Source of the DNA: Gemmatimonadota bacterium
GTDB lineage: Bacteria > Gemmatimonadota > Gemmatimonadetes > Palauibacterales > KS3-K002
DNA length: 38,701 nt
Direction: 5' to 3'
NCBI GenBank assembly: GCA_020344215.1
Contig: CP070815.1
Coordinates: 1,851,857 to 1,890,557, forward strand
Part shown: positions 1 through 8,178 of the stretch, one piece after another
Position numbering within the stretch: position 1 is the first letter of the stretch
How the letters are laid out: each line of letters opens with the position of its first letter
Notes under the pieces: generated by a model
Databases searched by the model: none
Told to the model about the DNA's origin: nothing
What the model saw: the letters and a program-made list of their open reading frames with translations, nothing else
Program-made: the position numbers and the translations under genes

Positions 1-1559
1 GCTGAGATCTCCGAATCGAGCGGACCGCTGTTGCCGATGCAGGTAGTGCAACCGTAGCCGACGACGTTGAAGCGCAACTGTTCCAGGTAACGCAGAAGCC
101 CGGCCTTCGTCAGGTACTCGGTGACGACCCTCGAGCCCGGCGCCAGGCTCGTCTTCACCCACGGTTTTGTCTTGAGCCCCTTCTCTACGGCCTTCTTGGC
201 CACTAGGCCGGCGGCGACCAGCACTGACGGATTCGACGTGTTCGTGCAACTGGTGATCGCAGCGATCACCACCGACCCGTGCCTCAGATCGAAGCGCTCT
301 CCGTTCTTCGACACCGGCGTCGCGCTGCCGGCAATCAGCTCGTCAGCGCTTCCCCCTTCCGCCTTCGGCGCCAAGTCGGGAAGCACCCTCTTGAACTCCG
401 CCTTTGCCCCGGTAAGCGGCACACGATCGTGAGGGCGCTTGGGGCCCGCGAGGCTCGGTTCGACGACGCCAAGGTCCAACTCGAGCGTGTCCGTGTACTC
501 GGGCTCCGGACTTTCCGCCGTGTGGAACAGGCCCTGCTCCTTCATGTACGCTTCCACCAGAGCGACCTGCTCGTCGCTCCGCCCACTGAATCGCAGGTAG
601 CGGAGCGACTCCGCGTCCACCGGGAAGATGGCGCAGGTCGATCCCATCTCCGGCGACATGTTGCTGATGGTGGCGCGATCGGCCAGCGGCAGATTCGCCA
701 GCCCCGCCCCGTAGAACTCTACGAACTTGCCGACCACGCCCTTCTTACGGAGCATCTGCGTCACGGTTAGGACCAGGTCGGTCGCCGTTGCGCCCTCCGG
801 TAGCTCGCCGAGGAGCTTGAAGCCGATGACCTGGGGAATCAGCATGGTGACCGGCTGGCCCAGCATGGCGGCCTCTGCCTCGATTCCGCCGACACCCCAG
901 CCCAGCACGCCGATCCCGTTGATCATCGTCGTATGCGAATCGGTGCCCACCAACGTGTCGGGATAAGCCCAGCCGCTCTGGTTCGTCATCACCACCCTCG
1001 CCAGGTACTCGAGGTTCACCTGGTGCACGATGCCCGTTTCCGGCGGCACGACACGGAAGTTCTCGAACGCTTCCTGACCCCAGCGCAAGAAGCCGTAGCG
1101 CTCGCGATTGCGCTCAAACTCCTTCTTCGCGTTGACCAGCAGGGCATCGGCGGTCCCATACGCATCGACCTGCACCGAGTGATCGATCACCAACTCGACC
1201 GGCTGCAGCGGACTTATTCTTGACGGGTCGCTGCCCAGAGCTCGCATCGCCTCTCGCATCGCTGCCAAATCGACGACCGCCGGCACCCCGGTGAAATCCT
1301 GCAGGAGCACCCGGGCCGGCCGAAAAGCGATCTCGGTCGCCGGCTCCGCCTTAGCCTCCCACCTCGACAGCGCCTCGATATCGCCTGCCGTCACGGTGGC
1401 ATCGTCCTCGTGCCTGAGCAGGTTCTCCAGCAGGATGCGCAACGCGTAGGGCAGACGTCCGACCGCCAGCCCAGCCTTCTCGAGTGCCTCGAGTCGGGCG
1501 ATGCGCAGCGTGCGTCCCTCGACCTGAAGCGCAGCGTGACTACCGAATGTATCGGCCAT
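1..1559 (-). CDS. acnA: Aconitate hydratase AcnA, 3' end outside the window
   Basis: Cytoplasmic 4Fe-4S enzyme of the TCA cycle that isomerises citrate to isocitrate through cis-aconitate. The first 519 residues are visible; AcnA proteins are usually about 900 residues, so the last domain (swivel domain) lies beyond base 1. The three cluster-ligand cysteines are present: C438 in TSCTNTSNP and C504/C507 in [14 protein letters not shown], matching the AcnA/IRP1 pattern. The N-terminus (FGSHAALQ) and the stretch DHSVQVD near residue 130 are also typical of AcnA rather than AcnB. The ATG at 1559 is preceded by a GAGGGAG ribosome-binding site. The gene reads out of the window and lies downstream of the octaheme cytochrome gene on the same strand, but a terminator-like hairpin at 1679-1700 separates them, so it is probably its own transcription unit. 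Identification is secure. Confidence 0.96.
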   Translation of the reverse strand, partial: MADTFGSHAALQVEGRTLRIARLEALEKAGLAVGRLPYALRILLENLLRHEDDATVTAGDIEALSRWEAKAEPATEIAFRPARVLLQDFTGVPAVVDLAAMREAMRALGSDPSRISPLQPVELVIDHSVQVDAYGTADALLVNAKKEFERNRERYGFLRWGQEAFENFRVVPPETGIVHQVNLEYLARVVMTNQSGWAYPDTLVGTDSHTTMINGIGVLGWGVGGIEAEAAMLGQPVTMLIPQVIGFKLLGELPEGATATDLVLTVTQMLRKKGVVGKFVEFYGAGLANLPLADRATISNMSPEMGSTCAIFPVDAESLRYLRFSGRSDEQVALVEAYMKEQGLFHTAESPEPEYTDTLELDLGVVEPSLAGPKRPHDRVPLTGAKAEFKRVLPDLAPKAEGGSADELIAGSATPVSKNGERFDLRHGSVVIAAITSCTNTSNPSVLVAAGLVAKKAVEKGLKTKPWVKTSLAPGSRVVTEYLTKAGLLRYLEQLRFNVVGYGCTTCIGNSGPLDSEIS

Positions 1560-1678
1560 GATCGCTCCCTCGGATCGAAACTGTTCGGGGTGCCACACAG
1601 CTAACTGTCGTGCCCGGCCGGAGCTTCGTCAATGGGGTCGCCGGCGGCTCCCTAACGTGGCGGAGCGGTAAACAGAAC

Positions 1679-1700
1679 GGGCGGCCCTGATGGGCCGCCC
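1679..1700 (-). terminator. Hairpin terminator after the octaheme cytochrome gene
   Basis: A perfect 9-bp inverted repeat, GGGCGGCCC / GGGCCGCCC, with a 4-base loop. Read on the minus strand it is followed by GTTCTGTTT, a weak U-rich stretch; on the plus strand no T run follows. It lies between the cytochrome stop codon (1832) and the aconitase start (1559), so it most likely ends the cytochrome transcript. Confidence 0.7.
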
Positions 1701-1732
1701 GCGCCTGCACCAACCTGCGTCGCCGTTGAAGA

Positions 1733-1843
1733 ATCAGCGATCAGTGATCAGTGGGGCTGAGAAGCATGGCACCAATCATCAAACGCTCCCGGCGCTCCAC
1801 CGACCACTGATTACCGACTACCGCTTACCGATCACCGACTCCC
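1733..1843. repeat. Heptamer inverted-repeat cluster (copy 1)
   Basis: Degenerate seven-base units of the form GTGATCA/GTGGTCG. The left arm (1733-1756) reads GATCAGTGATCAGTGG and the right arm (about 1797-1843) carries the complementary form, ACCGATCACCGACT and similar. The arms could pair into a long imperfect hairpin with a loop of about 40 bases. The right arm runs into the 3' end of the octaheme cytochrome gene: the last codons (Gly-Ser-Arg) and the TGA stop are made of repeat sequence. A second cluster of the same kind is at 3839-3990. Function unknown. Confidence 0.75.
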
Positions 1844-3121
1844 GTGGTGCTCGCGGTGCCTGCGGAGCTCTTCGGCCATCTCCCTTATCTCCTGCAGGTC
1901 CCTGACCATCTCGCTCCAACCGTACCAGAGTGCGTAGTCAGGGTTGGCGTGGAAGACGCCTTGGAAGGCCCGCATGCGATGCTCCAGGTGCATCACGAAC
2001 AGCTTCTGCTCGATCGCGGTCGGGGCGTCGTGAAAGGTCAGCAGATCGGGATAAGGATAGGAGTAGTAATCGGGCTGCTCGAGGATCCCATCCTCGTACA
2101 AGGCGATCACCGTACGGATCGCCTCGGCAAGCAGGTGATCCGTCTCCCTGATCATCTCGTCGCCCTTCTCCAGTTCCGCGCGGGCGAAGTTCTCCGAGTG
2201 GCAATCGCCGCAGACGGCGACCATCTCATTGCGTTCCGCTTCCCAATCCTCCTGGGTGAGCCGTGCGACGTCGGCCGCCTTCACCACCTCGAGCCGGCCT
2301 GTCGGATTGCCCTCAGGGTCGAGTACACCGAGCGCTTGCAGGATCGTCACACGATCCGCCGCCCACTGCTCATCGTCGGGCAGCGGTAGTCTCACGGCGA
2401 GGAATCCCCAGCCGGTCCGGACCGCGTGATCACCGTCCTGCATGTGGCAGGTCTGGCAAGTCGGTGCGGCGACGTCCTCCGGTAGCGTTCCGTTCTGTCT
2501 CAATAGGAAGCGCACGCCGTGCTTGGAGGCCGAGTACATCTCCCACTGGGGATGATCGAATCCCATGTGACACGTCTGGCACGCCTGCGGCTGCCTCGCT
2601 TCCGTCACCGAGAAGATGTGCCGCGTGTGGCACGCATCGCACGACGCCAGCCCGAAGCCCGCGCCACTCTCTTTGAGAGCCGCGATCTCCTCCTCGGTCT
2701 TTAGCCCGATCTTGTGGCAGCCGCCACACCCCTTCATCCCCTCGGTGAGCGCCATCGGCGCCCAGTGCGTGGTGGGCATCGCCTTCATCGCCGCCCAGGC
2801 GAACGCGTGCTTACCGCTCCTGAACTGCTCCACCCGGCCAGCGTGACACGTAGCGCACGTTTCCGGCGTCGGGATCCTCACCTCGCCGACGTCCTCGGCG
2901 GTCGCGTGCTCTCGGCCGTGACAGACGGCGCAGTCGACACCGATTTCGCTGTGCCTGCTGACCTCCCAATCGGAGACGACGCCAGGGGTCACCTCGCTAT
3001 GACACTCGACGCAGGGCGAAGCCGCCCAGCCGACCGCTGCGCGACCGTTGAACGTCCCGGCAAGCATCACCGGTAGGGCGGCCAGCAGCACCAGCGTCGA
3101 GATAACAGATAGCCTGCCCAT
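1832..3121 (-). CDS. Exported octaheme cytochrome c, hydroxylamine oxidoreductase (HAO) family
   Basis: A 429-residue periplasmic protein with eight CXXCH haem-binding motifs at residues 37, 64, 89, 132, 161, 181, 222 and 304. An N-terminal hydrophobic signal (about residues 4-22, cleavage near residue 34) precedes the first haem. The block CDACHTRH...ARQPQACQTCHMGFDHPQ followed by SKHG is the signature of the HAO/HaoA family of octahaem enzymes, which oxidise hydroxylamine or hydrazine or, in versions lacking the haem-tyrosine cross-link, reduce nitrite or hydroxylamine. The C-terminal region after haem 8 is helical and rich in Tyr and Trp (NPDYALWYGW near 393-402). By eye I cannot tell whether the cross-linking Tyr is present, so the reaction direction is open. 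The ATG at 3121 was chosen over upstream starts because it has a strong GGGAGGAG site and begins a signal peptide. No NapC-type quinol partner is adjacent; cydAB lies nearby. Family call is strong, function inferred. Confidence 0.87.
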   Translation of the reverse strand: MGRLSVISTLVLLAALPVMLAGTFNGRAAVGWAASPCVECHSEVTPGVVSDWEVSRHSEIGVDCAVCHGREHATAEDVGEVRIPTPETCATCHAGRVEQFRSGKHAFAWAAMKAMPTTHWAPMALTEGMKGCGGCHKIGLKTEEEIAALKESGAGFGLASCDACHTRHIFSVTEARQPQACQTCHMGFDHPQWEMYSASKHGVRFLLRQNGTLPEDVAAPTCQTCHMQDGDHAVRTGWGFLAVRLPLPDDEQWAADRVTILQALGVLDPEGNPTGRLEVVKAADVARLTQEDWEAERNEMVAVCGDCHSENFARAELEKGDEMIRETDHLLAEAIRTVIALYEDGILEQPDYYSYPYPDLLTFHDAPTAIEQKLFVMHLEHRMRAFQGVFHANPDYALWYGWSEMVRDLQEIREMAEELRRHREHHGSR

Positions 3122-3376
3122 TCGGCCAACTCCTCCCGCCTCGAAGACAAATGTTCCTGTAACTCGGCTTGTGGGCTTCGAATTCCAGACAAGACTATTG
3201 TGATTTCCCCGTGACTCGCGCAAGCGCCCTCGCCCTCGCTGTCACACTCGCCGCCGCACCAACTCTCGCGCTGCAGCGCTCGGCGCACCATCTTGTACAA
3301 CGTTCCTAACCGAAGTCGACCGTAGTTCCTCCCGCCCGAGCTCGTGAACGCGGTCTGGCAGATCTTTTCGTTCCAT

Positions 3377-3396
3377 GGTGCACGCAGGTGCACGCC
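3377..3396 (+). repeat. 10-bp tandem repeat upstream of the ACT-domain gene
   Basis: GGTGCACGCA followed directly by GGTGCACGCC, 25 bases upstream of the ACT gene start and just before its ribosome-binding site. It includes two copies of the palindrome GTGCAC, so it could bind a dimeric regulator or lie in the leader. The 299-bp gap between the divergent cytochrome and ACT genes shows nothing else I can identify. Confidence 0.4.
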
Positions 3397-3420
3397 CGTC
3401 TACGCTGCAAGGAGGTTCTC

Positions 3421-3837
3421 ATGGCGGACCGAGTCAAGAAAGTGAACTACGTGTACGTCACCGTACCGAACCGCGCCGGACAGGGTGCAAAGCTGCTCGG
3501 CGAGCTGAGGGAGGCCGGCGTCAACCTGCTTGCCTACTCCGGCTTCCCGGGCAAGGGAGGCAAGGCCCAGCTCGACCTGATCCCGGAGGACATGGCGGCG
3601 CTGAAGCGAGTCGCGAAGAAGCAGGGCTGGCGTTTGAGCAAGGCGAAGAAGGGCTTCCTCGTCCAGGGCAACGACGCGGTCGGTGCGGTGCACCGCCACA
3701 TCGACAAGCTTGCCGCCAACAGGATCAACATCACGGCAGCCGACGCCGTCGCCGCAGGCAAGCAGCGCTACGGGATGATCCTCTGGGTGAAGCCGAAGGA
3801 CTATAGTCGGGCGGCGAGGGTCTTGAAGGCGAAATAA
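3421..3837 (+). CDS. Small ACT-domain protein
   Basis: A 138-residue cytoplasmic protein with two ACT-like halves. Residues about 8-60 (VNYVYVTVPNRAGQGAKLL...GVNLLAYSGFP) and 77-125 (GAVHRHIDKLAANRINITAA) both show the beta-alpha-beta pattern with the Gly turn typical of ligand-binding ACT modules. Stand-alone ACT proteins generally bind amino acids and act as regulators, but no partner enzyme is fused or adjacent here, so the ligand is unknown. The start at 3421 is set by an excellent AAGGAGG site seven bases upstream; an in-frame upstream ATG at 3388 lacks one. The stop codon is followed immediately by the heptamer repeat cluster, and the gene converges on cydB. Confidence 0.85.
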   Translation: MADRVKKVNYVYVTVPNRAGQGAKLLGELREAGVNLLAYSGFPGKGGKAQLDLIPEDMAALKRVAKKQGWRLSKAKKGFLVQGNDAVGAVHRHIDKLAANRINITAADAVAAGKQRYGMILWVKPKDYSRAARVLKAK

Positions 3838-3838
3838 T

Positions 3839-3990
3839 CGGTGATCAGTGATCAGTAAGGCAGTGGACCAGTGGGTCAGTGGATCAGTAGGACTGGTGAG
3901 ACCGACCGATTCACTGACCTGCTGCCCCACCGATCGCTGGTGACCGACCACCAACCACCGATCACTGACCACCGACTACCACTCACCGCC
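3839..3990. repeat. Heptamer inverted-repeat cluster (copy 2)
   Basis: It fills the whole gap between the convergent ACT gene and cydB. The left half consists of units GTGATCA, GTGATCA, GTAAGGCA, GTGGACCA, GTGGGTCA, GTGGATCA. The right half, read on the other strand, repeats GTGGTCA, GTGATCG, GTGGTTG, GTGGTCG. The two halves are thus inverted relative to each other and could form a long imperfect hairpin. Both flanking stop codons lie within a few bases of the repeats. It may act as a two-way terminator or be a selfish repeat; this is inference. Confidence 0.8.
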
Positions 3991-3991
3991 C

Positions 3992-5008
3992 TCAATAGCT
4001 CGCCTCGTCGAGGACCACCTTTCCCTTGAACACCTTGTACACGTACGCCGTGTAGGCGAGCACGATCGGCATGCCGATGAGCGCGATGATCAGCATCGCC
4101 GTCTGTGTGCGCGGCGTGGAGGCCGCGTTGTAGATGGTCAGGCTATTAGCCAGGTCGATACTCGACGCTACGACCCTTGGGAACATGCCCACCGCGGCCA
4201 GGCCGATCAGCGACACGATCGTGAGCGAAGAAGCGACAAAGGCCCGACCGTCACGCCCGCGCCTGCTATTCATGGGGACCGACACGGCCGCCGCCACGAA
4301 GAGCGCCAGCAGGATCCAGAAGAGCGGATTCCCGATGACGCCCTGGAAGGCGTGCGGCGCCGTGAACACCGCGGCCAGGCTCGCCACAGCGTACAGAACC
4401 ACGAATGCTGTCCAGCCACGGAGCGTCCAACCGCGGATACGCGCCTGCAGCTCGCCTTCCGTCTTCAGACCCATGTACGCGGCGCCCTGCATCGTGAACA
4501 TCGCCAAGCAAACCAGTCCACAGAGCAACGCGAACGGATTCAGCAGCCCAAGGAACGACCCCGTGAACGTCCCGCCCTCATCGATGGGGATGCCGCGTAT
4601 GACGTTCCCCACCGCCACGCCGTAGAGGACGGCGGCGAGCAGGCTGCCGAGGCCGAAGCACCAGTCCCAGAGGCTCTTCCAGCCCGGCCCTTCCAGCTTG
4701 CCGCGGAACTCGAACGAGACGGCCCGAGCGATGAGCGCCACAACCACCAGCATCATGGCGAGATAGAAGGCACTGAACACGGTGGCGTAGACGACGGGGA
4801 AGGCTGCGAAGAGCGCAGCGCCTGCGGTGAGCAGCCAGACCTCGTTCCCATCCCAGACCGGGCCGATGGCGTTCAAGTAGATACGCCGCTCCTCCTCACT
4901 GCGCGCGAACAGGTAGAGCACGCCCACTCCGAGGTCGAACCCGTCGAGCACGGCGTAACCGATGATCAGCACCCCGACCAGTAGGAACCAGATGGTGTTA
5001 AGATCCAT
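3992..5008 (-). CDS. cydB: Cytochrome bd-type quinol oxidase subunit II
   Basis: Integral membrane subunit of the bd-type terminal oxidase; it pairs with CydA and is needed for assembly and haem d binding. At 338 residues with eight to nine hydrophobic segments it has the normal family length. The N-terminus MDLNTIWFLLVGVLIIGY followed by LDGFDLG, then GPVWDGNEVWLL at about residues 48-59, are diagnostic CydB motifs. Its ATG overlaps the cydA stop codon by one base (TGATG), so translation is coupled and the two form an operon. No small CydX-like gene is visible after it; the heptamer repeat region begins at its stop codon. Confidence 0.95.
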   Translation of the reverse strand: MDLNTIWFLLVGVLIIGYAVLDGFDLGVGVLYLFARSEEERRIYLNAIGPVWDGNEVWLLTAGAALFAAFPVVYATVFSAFYLAMMLVVVALIARAVSFEFRGKLEGPGWKSLWDWCFGLGSLLAAVLYGVAVGNVIRGIPIDEGGTFTGSFLGLLNPFALLCGLVCLAMFTMQGAAYMGLKTEGELQARIRGWTLRGWTAFVVLYAVASLAAVFTAPHAFQGVIGNPLFWILLALFVAAAVSVPMNSRRGRDGRAFVASSLTIVSLIGLAAVGMFPRVVASSIDLANSLTIYNAASTPRTQTAMLIIALIGMPIVLAYTAYVYKVFKGKVVLDEASY

Positions 5009-6342
5009 CACGCCATCACCTCCTTCCCTACCGCAGGCTCGAGGTCGTGTCCTGCCTCTTTGACCATCAGGTGAACCCAGAGCGCGCCGAGCAAGAGGTA
5101 GATCACTCCAAACAGCACTATCGAGAAAAGAACCTCGCCCGCCGACACCGTCTGCGAGTGGGCATCGCTGGTGCGCAGCAGCTGGTACACGATCCAGGGT
5201 TGCCTGCCAACCTCCGCTGCCACCCACCCGAACTGGCAGGCGATGACCGGAAGCGGCACGATCCAGACGAGCAGCTTCAGGAAACGCTGCCCCGCGAACA
5301 GCCGCTGCCGCCAGAGCTTCACGGCGCCCCAAGCCATCACCGCGATGAAGAGCAGGCCCAGGACAACCATGTTGTGGAAGGAGACGAAGGTCAGCCAGAG
5401 CGGCGGCACCTCGTCGTCGGGGAATTCGTCGATGCCACGGATCGGGGCGCGCGGGTCGCCAAACGCCATCCAGCTCAACAGTCCGGGGACCTCGACCTTC
5501 ACGCGCAGCTCCGGCGGATCGACGTGCACGAAAGCGAAGAGAACCAGTGGCGCGCCTGCCTGGCTCGTGTAGAGGCCCTCGATCGCGGCGAACTTCTCGG
5601 GCTGGGTCTCCGCGACCTGCTGGGCATGCCAGTGGCCGAAGGGGAAGGCCACGAGGATCGCGGCCACCAGACCCCACGGGACGGAGAGCTTGAGGGCCCG
5701 CTTCCCGATCTCGTCCTCGCGATTCCTCAACAGCCGATACGCAGCCACGCCCGCCATCACGAACGCGCCCACCACCAGAGTGGCGAAGATCGTGTGGAAG
5801 TAGCGAGGAAGCGTGGAGGGGTTGAAGACCGCAGCCCAAAAGCTCTCGAGCTCGGCGCGACCGTGGCGAACGGCGTAACCGGCCGGTGTCTGCTGCCACG
5901 AGTTCGCTACAATGATCCAGAAGGCCGATATCGTCGCGCCCACCGCCACCATCAAAATCGAGAGCCAGTGGACCATCTTCGGAACTCGACTGCGGCCGAA
6001 CAGGTAAAGGCCCAGAAACGTCGACTCGAGGAAGAAGGCGAATACACCCTCCGCCGCCAGTGGCGCACCGAAGATGTCGCCCACGAACTTCGAGTACCGT
6101 GCCCAGTTCGTCCCGAACTGGAACTCCAGAAGAATCCCGGTCGCCACACCGATGGCGAACGTGAAGGCCAGCAGCTTGCCGAACAGCTTACCCATCCGCA
6201 CGTACGCCTCGTCCCCGCTGCGCCACGCCCGACCTTCGACGACCACCAACAGCCAGGCCAGACCGATCGAGATCGGCGGAAAGATGAAGTGAAAGCCCGC
6301 GGTGATGGCAAACTGGATCCGAGAGAGGAGGACCGGATCCAT
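5008..6342 (-). CDS. cydA: Cytochrome bd-type quinol oxidase subunit I, short Q-loop type
   Basis: A 444-residue membrane protein that oxidises quinol and reduces oxygen to water with high oxygen affinity. Ligand residues match E. coli CydA by position: H18 and E98/E106 (haem d/b595 region), H183 and M325 (haem b558), and K250/E255 in the Q-loop start (PEKFAAIEGLY). GWVAAEVGRQPW near residues 381-392 is the conserved C-terminal motif. The region between the Q-loop start and M325 is about 60 residues shorter than in E. coli, i.e. the short Q-loop (CIO-like) type. The ATG at 6342 has a GGAGGGTG site and gives the family N-terminus; upstream in-frame codons encode no membrane-like sequence. The 270-bp gap upstream (6343-6612) shows no gene. 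Confidence 0.95.
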   Translation of the reverse strand: MDPVLLSRIQFAITAGFHFIFPPISIGLAWLLVVVEGRAWRSGDEAYVRMGKLFGKLLAFTFAIGVATGILLEFQFGTNWARYSKFVGDIFGAPLAAEGVFAFFLESTFLGLYLFGRSRVPKMVHWLSILMVAVGATISAFWIIVANSWQQTPAGYAVRHGRAELESFWAAVFNPSTLPRYFHTIFATLVVGAFVMAGVAAYRLLRNREDEIGKRALKLSVPWGLVAAILVAFPFGHWHAQQVAETQPEKFAAIEGLYTSQAGAPLVLFAFVHVDPPELRVKVEVPGLLSWMAFGDPRAPIRGIDEFPDDEVPPLWLTFVSFHNMVVLGLLFIAVMAWGAVKLWRQRLFAGQRFLKLLVWIVPLPVIACQFGWVAAEVGRQPWIVYQLLRTSDAHSQTVSAGEVLFSIVLFGVIYLLLGALWVHLMVKEAGHDLEPAVGKEVMA

Positions 6343-6612
6343 CAGCACCCTCCATATCGAGGAGCCGCACGAGAAACTCAGATGTAAGGAGATACGGGGG
6401 ACAGGATGGGGGACTGCACGTCCGCAGTCAACACAATAGCAGTTGCCGCCAGCGATCGGGTCCTTCAACCGCCCCATCTGGCGCGGGCGGCCGCTGTTCA
6501 ACAAGAATCGCGGTGGTTCTCATCGCCATCTTCGGAGCGATCCGCTTCGCGCGGAACACTGCGGCCAGGACCGTCCAAGCCAACGCAGCAGCCTGACCGG
6601 ATCCCCTGCGTG

Positions 6613-8016
6613 CTACAAGTCGAACTGCTGGCCGCGCTCGGGGATCCGGACGTCGGCAGCGCCGCCTTGCCTGAGACCATCGGCTAGCGCCGTGAGGCTC
6701 GTTTCCTCGCCGTGGACGAGGAAGATGTGCTTCACGTCTCCCTTCTCCTGTACACGCGACGCCCAGCGGAGCAGTCCTTCACGGTCGGCGTGGGCGCTGT
6801 AGCCTTCAGCCTTTCGGACGCTCGCCGTTATCTCGTACTTGTCGCCGTAGATCGAGACGGGATTCCTGCCCTCGAGGATCTTGCGGCCCAAGGTGTGTTC
6901 GGCCTGGAAGCTGACGAAGAGAAGGATCGACTCCGGCCTTGTCGCGTGATGCTTCAAGTGGTGGAGGATGCGTCCACCTTCACACATGCCCGACGCCGAG
7001 ATGATGACTGCTGGCTTCTCTAATGTGTTTAGCGCCCGTGAGCCATCGGTGCTCCTCACGTACTGCAACCGGTCGAAGCAAAGTGGGTCGCGATCGCGGT
7101 CCGTGAGCATGGTCTCCAGATACTCCTCGTCGTAGCACTCGGGGTGGACCCTGAAGACGTCGGTCGCGTTCACGGCCAGCGGGCTATCGACAAAGACATC
7201 GATGGGCGCCAGCTCATTTGATTCCCATAGTTGATTCAGACGGTAGACAATCTCCTGGGTGCGACCGACGGCGAACGCCGGGATGAGCAGCACGCCGCCC
7301 CCGGCCAGCGCGTCGACGACGGCCTGCCGCAGAAGAGCTTTCGCGTCCCCGCTGGTCTCGTGGCGGCGATCACCGTACGTGCTCTCCATGATGACGAAGT
7401 CGGCATCCTCGAAGACCCGGGGATCGCGCAGGATCGGAAGACCCTTGCGCCCGATATCGCCGCTGAACACCAGCCGCCTCTTCCTACCCCGCTCGTTCGC
7501 CTCGAGCATCACGATCGCCGAGCCGAGGATGTGCCCGGCATCGCGAAACTGTACCGATACACCCGGAACCGGCTCGAACGGGCGGTCGTAGTCTATACTC
7601 TGGAACAGCCTGAGAGTCTCGAGCGCGTCCTCCTTCGTGTAGAGAGGCTCGAACGGCACCTTACCCTGCTTCCTGCGCCGCTTGTTCACGTACTTGACGT
7701 CGCCCTCCTGCAGGTGGGCCGAGTCGACAAGCATGTACGCGCACAGGTCCCGGGTCGCCGAGGTGGAGTAGATAGAGCCGCGGTACCCCGCCCGCACCAG
7801 CGAGGGGAGGCTGCCGCTGTGGTCGATGTGCGCGTGTGACAAAATGACGGCGTCGATCCGCGAGGCATCGAACGGCAGGCCCCGGTTGCGCTCGAACGCC
7901 TCCTTCCGCCGCCCCTGGTATAACCCACAGTCCAGCAAGACATTACGGCCGCCGACCTCCAGCAGGTGCATCGACCCGGTGACGGTCCCCGCGGCCCCCC
8001 AGAACTGGACTCTCAC
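6613..8016 (-). CDS. Beta-CASP metallo-beta-lactamase RNase (CPSF73/YSH1-like)
   Basis: A 467-residue zinc-dependent ribonuclease family protein. Motifs in order: HAHIDHSG (H61, H63, D65, H66), H162 in DAGHILGSA, D187 in FSGDIGR, then the beta-CASP domain with a conserved ESTYGDR (211-217) and SASGMCEGGR (340-349), and the final SAHAD (H409) with the C-terminal LVHGE. These are the metal ligands and beta-CASP motifs of the archaeal/bacterial CPSF73 group, which process or degrade RNA by endo- or 5'-exonucleolytic cleavage. There is no KH domain. The start is a GTG at 8016 with a GGAGGTGA site. It is divergent from the pilin gene. Substrate unknown. Confidence 0.92.
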   Translation of the reverse strand: MRVQFWGAAGTVTGSMHLLEVGGRNVLLDCGLYQGRRKEAFERNRGLPFDASRIDAVILSHAHIDHSGSLPSLVRAGYRGSIYSTSATRDLCAYMLVDSAHLQEGDVKYVNKRRRKQGKVPFEPLYTKEDALETLRLFQSIDYDRPFEPVPGVSVQFRDAGHILGSAIVMLEANERGRKRRLVFSGDIGRKGLPILRDPRVFEDADFVIMESTYGDRRHETSGDAKALLRQAVVDALAGGGVLLIPAFAVGRTQEIVYRLNQLWESNELAPIDVFVDSPLAVNATDVFRVHPECYDEEYLETMLTDRDRDPLCFDRLQYVRSTDGSRALNTLEKPAVIISASGMCEGGRILHHLKHHATRPESILLFVSFQAEHTLGRKILEGRNPVSIYGDKYEITASVRKAEGYSAHADREGLLRWASRVQEKGDVKHIFLVHGEETSLTALADGLRQGGAADVRIPERGQQFDL

Positions 8017-8073
8017 ACTTCACCTCCTGATCCGTGCTCCCCCAGCCGGCGGCCCGCCCGGCAATCTCACGAG

Positions 8074-8134
8074 CCCTGGAACAAGTCGCGCGGGATTGCG
8101 TATATTAAGGCCGGAAACGTAGCCTGCGTTACCC
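8074..8134 (+). promoter_or_regulatory. Shared promoter and leader block (copy A), before the pilin gene
   Basis: CCCTGGAACAA (8074-8084), 15 bases, GTATATT (8100-8106), 21 bases, GTTACCC (8128-8134). The same three blocks with identical spacings occur at 16803-16863. The arrangement reads as a promoter with a GGAACA -35 element, a 17-bp spacer and a TATATT -10 element. GTTACCC and a following C-rich stretch ending in CCCCGTG would lie early in the transcript. The -10 is 72 bases upstream of the pilin ATG. Confidence 0.65.
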
Positions 8135-8178
8135 CCCCTCCGCACCCACCCCCGTGTCCGGCTGAGCCTATACACGAT

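Noticed and set aside
3067..3393. A 108-residue minus-strand frame overlapping the cytochrome gene start
   Set aside because: No ribosome-binding site or domain; it covers the cytochrome promoter region and signal-peptide codons.
3839..3990. Possible CRISPR array
   Set aside because: The units are 7-8 bases, degenerate and inverted between halves, with no spacers; no cas genes are nearby.
1832..6342. A nitrification or anammox gene cluster around the octaheme cytochrome
   Set aside because: No ammonia monooxygenase, hydrazine synthase, c554 or NapC-type genes are present; the neighbours are unrelated housekeeping and respiratory genes.
5047..6387. A 446-residue open frame antisense to cydA
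   Set aside because: The composition (His, Arg, Glu, Gln rich) is the typical complement of a membrane-protein gene in GC-rich DNA; cydA itself is unambiguous.
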